Below are positions 61,348 through 64,000 of a stretch of DNA of 64,000 nucleotides, piece after piece. Source of the stretch: VBAS01 sp963773465 (GTDB taxonomy: Bacteria; Bacteroidota; Bacteroidia; Chitinophagales; Chitinophagaceae). The stretch spans positions 372,001 to 436,000 of the forward strand of contig CAVZBF010000001.1 of the NCBI GenBank assembly GCA_963773465.1, written 5' to 3'. Below the pieces are notes generated by a model that was given only the letters and a program-made list of their open reading frames with translations, ran no database searches and was not told where the DNA came from. Both the position numbers and the translations under genes were made by a program. Within the stretch, counting starts at the first letter, position 1. The number at the start of each line of letters is the position of its first letter.

Positions 61348-61481
61348 AAAGACAGTACGGCGGCCTGATCATCTTCCGGGTTGTAAAATATCTTTCGCTT
61401 TCCCTTTGCATTGGTTGGGGCTGCGTAGCTTTTAATAATATCCTGTCCAAGAGTAATTCCGGCAGCGTTAAATCTACTCAT
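61320..61481 (-). CDS. Possible small ORF of 53 residues
   Basis: On the minus strand ATG 61481 opens a frame ending at 61320 that starts MSRFNAAGITLGQDIIKSYA and ends LSFYECLATLI. It has coding-like composition but overlaps the end of the metallophosphatase gene by 28 nt. The 61348-61572 gap holds no other candidate. It may be a fragment of a lost gene or chance. Confidence 0.28.
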   Translation of the reverse strand: MSRFNAAGITLGQDIIKSYAAPTNAKGKRKIFYNPEDDQAAVLSFYECLATLI

Positions 61482-61572
61482 AGGTATCAGCCTAATCTCT
61501 TTATTTTTGTACCAGCAGATTGCATATTAAGTAACCTTGAGCGCATAAATAAAAATAAGCTGATAAAAAACA

Positions 61573-62247
61573 ATGAGTGATCTTCCTCATCGCCTCGAGC
61601 CCGCATCCGGATACCATGAGTATAAAGTAACCTCTTTATTAAGAGATTACCTGGCTTCACTTTTAGCGCATGCAGATAACCGGGCTGCTATCGATGAAAT
61701 ACTTAATTTGATCAATGCCTATAGATATCAGCTTGGCAAATTCAGAAACCATGACCGTATAGGAACAATCAAAGAAGTATACAACGCCATTGATAAGTAT
61801 TTTGATAATGCGCCTGCGGAAAATAAAAAAGAGATACAATGTAAAACAGGCTGCATTCACTGTTGTTTTATTGAGGTAGACATTTCAGAAGATGAGGCGG
61901 CGATCATTTTAGATTATTGCAATGAGAACGGCATTGCTATCGATAAAGAGTATTTAGAAAAGCAAGCTGCTGTTGGCCGAAAAAAATATTCTGAACTATC
62001 GCGATGTGTTTTTTTGAAAGAAGATAACCTTTGCAGTATTTACCCAGTGCGGCCAATCGCCTGCCGCAAGCATTGGGTAAAAACAGATCCTTCACTTTGT
62101 GATTTCTCTAATAATATTGCTCACCGGGTTGGCAGATACTTTGATATCAATGCTGAAATACTTGCCAGCGCATTGCTTAACGCAGAAAATACCGGTACAT
62201 TCGAAAAAATGATGCTGGATGAATTGAAAAAAGATGAGACAGGATAG
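61573..62247 (+). CDS. YkgJ-family cysteine-cluster protein
   Basis: A 224-residue cytoplasmic protein. The N-terminal half is helical. The Cys cluster CKTGCIHCC (residues about 95-105) and later CVFLKEDNLCSIYPVRPIAC with the final CRKHW match the YkgJ Zn/Fe-binding pattern. Members may bind zinc or an Fe-S cluster, role unknown. It converges with a GNAT gene, with only 5 nt between the stops. Confidence 0.88.
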   Translation: MSDLPHRLEPASGYHEYKVTSLLRDYLASLLAHADNRAAIDEILNLINAYRYQLGKFRNHDRIGTIKEVYNAIDKYFDNAPAENKKEIQCKTGCIHCCFIEVDISEDEAAIILDYCNENGIAIDKEYLEKQAAVGRKKYSELSRCVFLKEDNLCSIYPVRPIACRKHWVKTDPSLCDFSNNIAHRVGRYFDINAEILASALLNAENTGTFEKMMLDELKKDETG

Positions 62248-62252
62248 AATAT

Positions 62253-62744
62253 TTATTCTGAAGAGGAAGTTTTCGAATGATCACCTGGTTCCCTTTCCAT
62301 ATAACGGTAGAAGCCATCATTTTTAATATGAACAAACCCTAAACGCTGGTATAATTTCAAGGCGGGGTTGGAAGCTATTACATGAAGAGAAATTTTTTTT
62401 TGAACTTTATTTGATCGTTGTATCAGGCGATGCAAAAGATTTGTGCCGATCCCTTTACCGATAAATTCAGGCAATATTGTAATGTCAAGTAAGCGAATAT
62501 CATCCTCAGTTTCACAAGTGAAAAAACGACCTGCATCTTTTTTGTTATAAATAATTACCTGGAACCGGGCGCCGGGAAATTTTGTTTTGTAATCTGTCAG
62601 CTGGGCCGTTGATTGCATATTGATAAATGCACTCTTTTGATATTCGCTCCAGTTGGTAAGATTCAATTCAGCCTCCCGTGTGCTCCGGTAAACCGCTTCT
62701 ATAAATGCAGTATCTTTTTCTTCCACAGGTCTTAACTGTATCAT
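62253..62744 (-). CDS. GNAT family N-acetyltransferase
   Basis: A 163-residue protein. It starts MIQLRPVEEKDTAFIEAVYR; the acetyl-CoA loop is LPEFIGKGIGTNLLHRLIQR, matching the Q/RxxGxG/A pattern, and the helix-strand end is NPALKLYQRLGFVHIKNDGF. It transfers an acetyl group to an amine; substrate is unknown. It converges on the YkgJ-type gene. Confidence 0.9.
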   Translation of the reverse strand: MIQLRPVEEKDTAFIEAVYRSTREAELNLTNWSEYQKSAFINMQSTAQLTDYKTKFPGARFQVIIYNKKDAGRFFTCETEDDIRLLDITILPEFIGKGIGTNLLHRLIQRSNKVQKKISLHVIASNPALKLYQRLGFVHIKNDGFYRYMEREPGDHSKTSSSE

Positions 62745-62795
62745 CTGCTGAAATTAAAAAAAATGTAATTGCCACCGGCAATTTATCTTGCAGCA

Positions 62796-64000
62796 GTGAG
62801 CCGTTATTATTCATACCTGAATTCAGTTAAACAAATCCTTAACTCATACAATGGCGAAGAACCTTTTGCGTCTTTTTTAATAAAATATTTTTCGGCAAAT
62901 AAGAAATTTGGTTCAAAAGACAGAAAGCATATCGGCAACCTTTGTTATTGTTTTTTCAGAATGGGTAAAGCGGTCATGAATATAAGTTTCGAAGAAAAAG
63001 TATTGACTGCTTTGTTTCTTTGTTCAGATAAGCCGAACGAAATGCTTGGAGCTTTGAAACCGGATTGGAATGAAAGAGTTTTGCTGCCCGTCAGTGAAAA
63101 ATGCCCAATGCTCAATGCTCAATGCTCAATTTTCAATGTGTTTCCATGGAAAGATGAGTTGAGTGAAGGGATCGATCATGAAAAATATTGCCAATCATTT
63201 CTAATACAGCCTGATCTTTTTATTCGTTTGCGTCCGGGAAAAGAAAAAATAGTTATACAAAAACTTCAGCGTGCCGGAATAGATTTTACAATGATATTTG
63301 AAACTTGTATTGCTCTACCCAATGCTTCAAAACTTGATGAGATAATAGAATTAGATAGCGAAGCTGTAATACAGGATTACAATTCTCAGCAAACAGGCCA
63401 ATTCATCCGTTCCGCTTTGGCTACGCTTCTGAATAACAAGCCTGTGATATGGGATTGTTGCGCCGGCAGTGGCGGCAAATCAATCATGGCATATGATATT
63501 GATCCAAATAGTAAGCTCACTGTTTCAGATGTAAGAGAAAGCATTCTTAATAATTTGAAAAAAAGATTTCATAGGGCTGGGATAAATAATTTTAAAAGCT
63601 TTCTTGCTGACCTTACCCATTCACCTCCCGATAGCTATCGGGACACCACTCACCACTCACCGTTTGATCTCATTATTGCCGATGTTCCCTGCACAGGCTC
63701 CGGCACCTGGAGCCGTACGCCGGAACAACTTTATTTTTTTGATGAAAAGAAAATTGAAAAGTTTGCGACACTACAAAAGAAAATTGTTTCTAATGTAATT
63801 CCTCAACTTCAACCAGGCGGAATATTCATTTATATAACCTGCTCGGTCTTTAAAAAGGAAAATGAGGAAGTGGTGGCATTTATAAAGGAAAAATTTCATT
63901 TGCAACTAAAGCAAATGGAAGTATTAAAAGGTTTTGACAAAAAAGCCGATTCAATGTTTGTGGCCGTGCTGAGCTTGCCGAAACATCAAAGATCACTATA
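62796..64000 (+). CDS. RsmB/NSUN-like 16S rRNA (cytosine-C5) methyltransferase, 3' end missing
   Basis: The frame opens at GTG 62796 (VSRYYSYLNSVKQILNSYNG, reading as the family MSRYYSYLNS start; a TTG at 62769 is less likely) and runs to the end of the window, about 401 residues. The SAM-binding motif is WDCCAGSGGKS, motif IV with its Cys is DVPCTGSGTWSRTPE, and motif VI is ITCSVFKKENEEVV. It is predicted to make m5C in 16S rRNA. Two odd in-frame insertions are present: a CPMLNAQCSIFN stretch from the tract 63101-63138 and DLTHSPPDSYRDTTHHSPFD from the palindrome-containing segment 63615-63661. Confidence 0.92.
   Translation, partial: MSRYYSYLNSVKQILNSYNGEEPFASFLIKYFSANKKFGSKDRKHIGNLCYCFFRMGKAVMNISFEEKVLTALFLCSDKPNEMLGALKPDWNERVLLPVSEKCPMLNAQCSIFNVFPWKDELSEGIDHEKYCQSFLIQPDLFIRLRPGKEKIVIQKLQRAGIDFTMIFETCIALPNASKLDEIIELDSEAVIQDYNSQQTGQFIRSALATLLNNKPVIWDCCAGSGGKSIMAYDIDPNSKLTVSDVRESILNNLKKRFHRAGINNFKSFLADLTHSPPDSYRDTTHHSPFDLIIADVPCTGSGTWSRTPEQLYFFDEKKIEKFATLQKKIVSNVIPQLQPGGIFIYITCSVFKKENEEVVAFIKEKFHLQLKQMEVLKGFDKKADSMFVAVLSLPKHQRSL
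63101..63138 (+). repeat. CAATGCT-heptamer tract inside the methyltransferase gene
   Basis: CCCAATGCTCAATGCTCAAT lies in frame, between two well-conserved parts of the N-terminal domain. The same tract type is intergenic at 521-611. Confidence 0.65.
63615..63661 (+). repeat. Palindrome and CACTCACC tract inside the methyltransferase gene
   Basis: The segment contains the 18-bp palindrome TCCCGATAGCTATCGGGA (63626-63643) between ATTCACC and CACTCACCACTCACC repeats. It encodes about 14 residues just before motif IV and keeps the frame. Confidence 0.65.

Overview
The window is chromosomal DNA of a Bacteroidota bacterium, most likely family Chitinophagaceae. Supporting signs are a Bacteroidota-type 16S rRNA, promoters of the TTG-19 nt-TAnnTTTG type, SusC/SusD pairs, type IX secretion (T9SS) C-terminal signals, M1/M14 peptidases typical of the group and almost no Shine-Dalgarno dependence. 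I could not run any search, so family calls rest on motifs read by eye.

Layout. 0-11.7 kb: tail of a SusD gene, gap and pgk (glycolysis), a WG-repeat secreted protein, a LemA-LemA-TPM-TPM envelope module, an M1 aminopeptidase, a DUF4476 protein and truA. 11.7-17.4 kb: a complete rRNA operon (three tandem promoters, 16S, tRNA-Ile, tRNA-Ala, 23S, 5S, terminator). 17.4-22.4 kb: accessory genes, including a predicted Cry-like pore-forming toxin with a ricin-type lectin at its N-terminus and a jacalin-type lectin at its C-terminus, followed by a lipoprotein with one CxxCH motif. 22.5-31.3 kb: one minus-strand operon that joins a SusC/SusD-type outer-membrane importer to a complete FecBCD/BtuFCD-type ABC importer and an unrecognised 457-residue protein; this looks like metallophore or corrinoid uptake.

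31.7-40 kb: small zinc-finger protein, MFS transporter, amidohydrolase lipoprotein, DUF418 membrane protein, NTF2-like lipoprotein, TonB/MORN protein, M14 carboxypeptidase and rpsT. 40.3-44.6 kb: sucA-sucB of 2-oxoglutarate dehydrogenase. 44.7-47.8 kb: small lipoproteins and a PepSY-like protein. 48.1-58.2 kb: two large T9SS-exported beta-helix/Ig-repeat surface proteins, one about 2300 residues with nine 84-residue and five 97-residue repeats. 58.3-59.9 kb: three tandem tail-collar (Mdp-type) proteins. 60.6-64 kb: a degenerate metallophosphatase, a YkgJ-type protein, a GNAT acetyltransferase and a 3'-truncated RsmB-like rRNA methyltransferase.

Six genes (M1 peptidase, DUF4476, sucA, sucB, a lipocalin-like lipoprotein, the giant adhesin) are broken by about 16 one- or two-base indels, nearly all insertions, that restore one another or leave full family-length products. 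This pattern fits uncorrected assembly error better than gene decay, so these loci are annotated as single genes.

Short dispersed repeats recur between genes: a roughly 52-bp GGAGCGTCGCAAC element, an 18-bp TCCCGATA palindrome and heptameric CAATGCT tracts. Two of these repeat types also lie in frame inside the RsmB-like gene.
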